A stretch of 52,291 nucleotides of DNA from Lachnospiraceae bacterium (GTDB lineage Bacteria; Bacillota; Clostridia; Lachnospirales; Lachnospiraceae). The notes under the pieces are model-generated. The model saw nothing but the letters and a program-made list of their open reading frames with translations, was not told where the DNA came from and made no database searches. A program made the translations under genes and the position numbers. This document shows, in pieces, positions 52,228-52,291 of the stretch. Every line of letters starts with the position of its first letter. Position 1 is the first letter of the stretch. Location: positions 1-52,291 of the forward strand of contig JAFYZH010000046.1 in the NCBI GenBank assembly GCA_017548765.1. Direction: 5' to 3'.

Positions 52228-52291
52228 GGGCTAGAGGAAAAAAAAGCAAGGTCAGGCGCCTCCCCCGGATTTCAATCGACTCGACCGAAAA

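Overview
The window looks like chromosome of a Gram-positive anaerobe of the Clostridia, most likely a Lachnospiraceae-type gut or rumen bacterium. The signs are strong AGGAGG ribosome binding sites, sigma-A type promoters, many genes of Firmicutes type (VanZ-like protein, heterodimeric ABC exporter, infC-rpmI-rplT operon with an L20-type leader, a DUF6106-like protein, a surface protein with repeats of the InlB B type), and a moderately GC-rich core broken by one visibly AT-richer island. Most genes lie on the minus strand.

Layout. 1-3300: minus-strand cluster of a kinase-fold phosphotransferase (cut by the window edge, TTG start), a GNAT acetyltransferase, a Nudix/P-loop fusion and an APH(3')-like kinase. 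3369-11044: long minus-strand operon, read as rfbA-rfbC-rfbB-rfbD (dTDP-rhamnose), a VanZ-like membrane protein, hisC, a CPA1 cation/proton antiporter and trkA. 11096-12460: MerR regulator fused to a methyltransferase, with a promoter of MerR architecture. 12534-14694: putative cyclase/formamidase and glycerol kinase.

14836-28991: an integrated element of about 14.1 kb in the 3' end of a tRNA-Arg(UCU) gene. A 23-bp repeat of the tRNA end flanks it, and a tyrosine recombinase lies beside one end. It carries a RepA-like ATPase with a structured leader, an XRE repressor with repeated operator half-sites, lipoprotein genes, a flavodoxin, a two-gene ATPase plus putative TOPRIM module resembling abortive-infection systems, an orphan 412-residue protein, and a divergent three-gene operon (DUF4417, an HNH/GHH-like putative nuclease, a small protein). 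Three partial copies of the sequence around the end of the XRE gene mark the borders between cargo blocks, which suggests modular cargo exchange.

28970-30790: three-tRNA operon (Asn, Pro, Arg) and infC-rpmI-rplT. 30829-34752: membrane protein, M28 peptidase anchored to the membrane, PD-(D/E)XK-like protein. 34891-35186: four 74-bp tandem units with internal inverted repeats. 35284-38890: heterodimeric ABC exporter. 39153-40741: orphan LytTR regulator and a ZIP metal transporter. 40856-44875: very large surface protein. 45061-52153: CtpE-like P-type ATPase, leuS, guaB and a DUF6106-like membrane protein.

The most novel material is inside the tRNA-Arg element: the DUF4417/HNH-like/small-protein operon, the ATPase-TOPRIM pair, the unexplained 412-residue gene, and the noncoding structures at 17571-17666 and 24936-25048. 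All functional calls come from reading motifs and remembered family features; no search was run.
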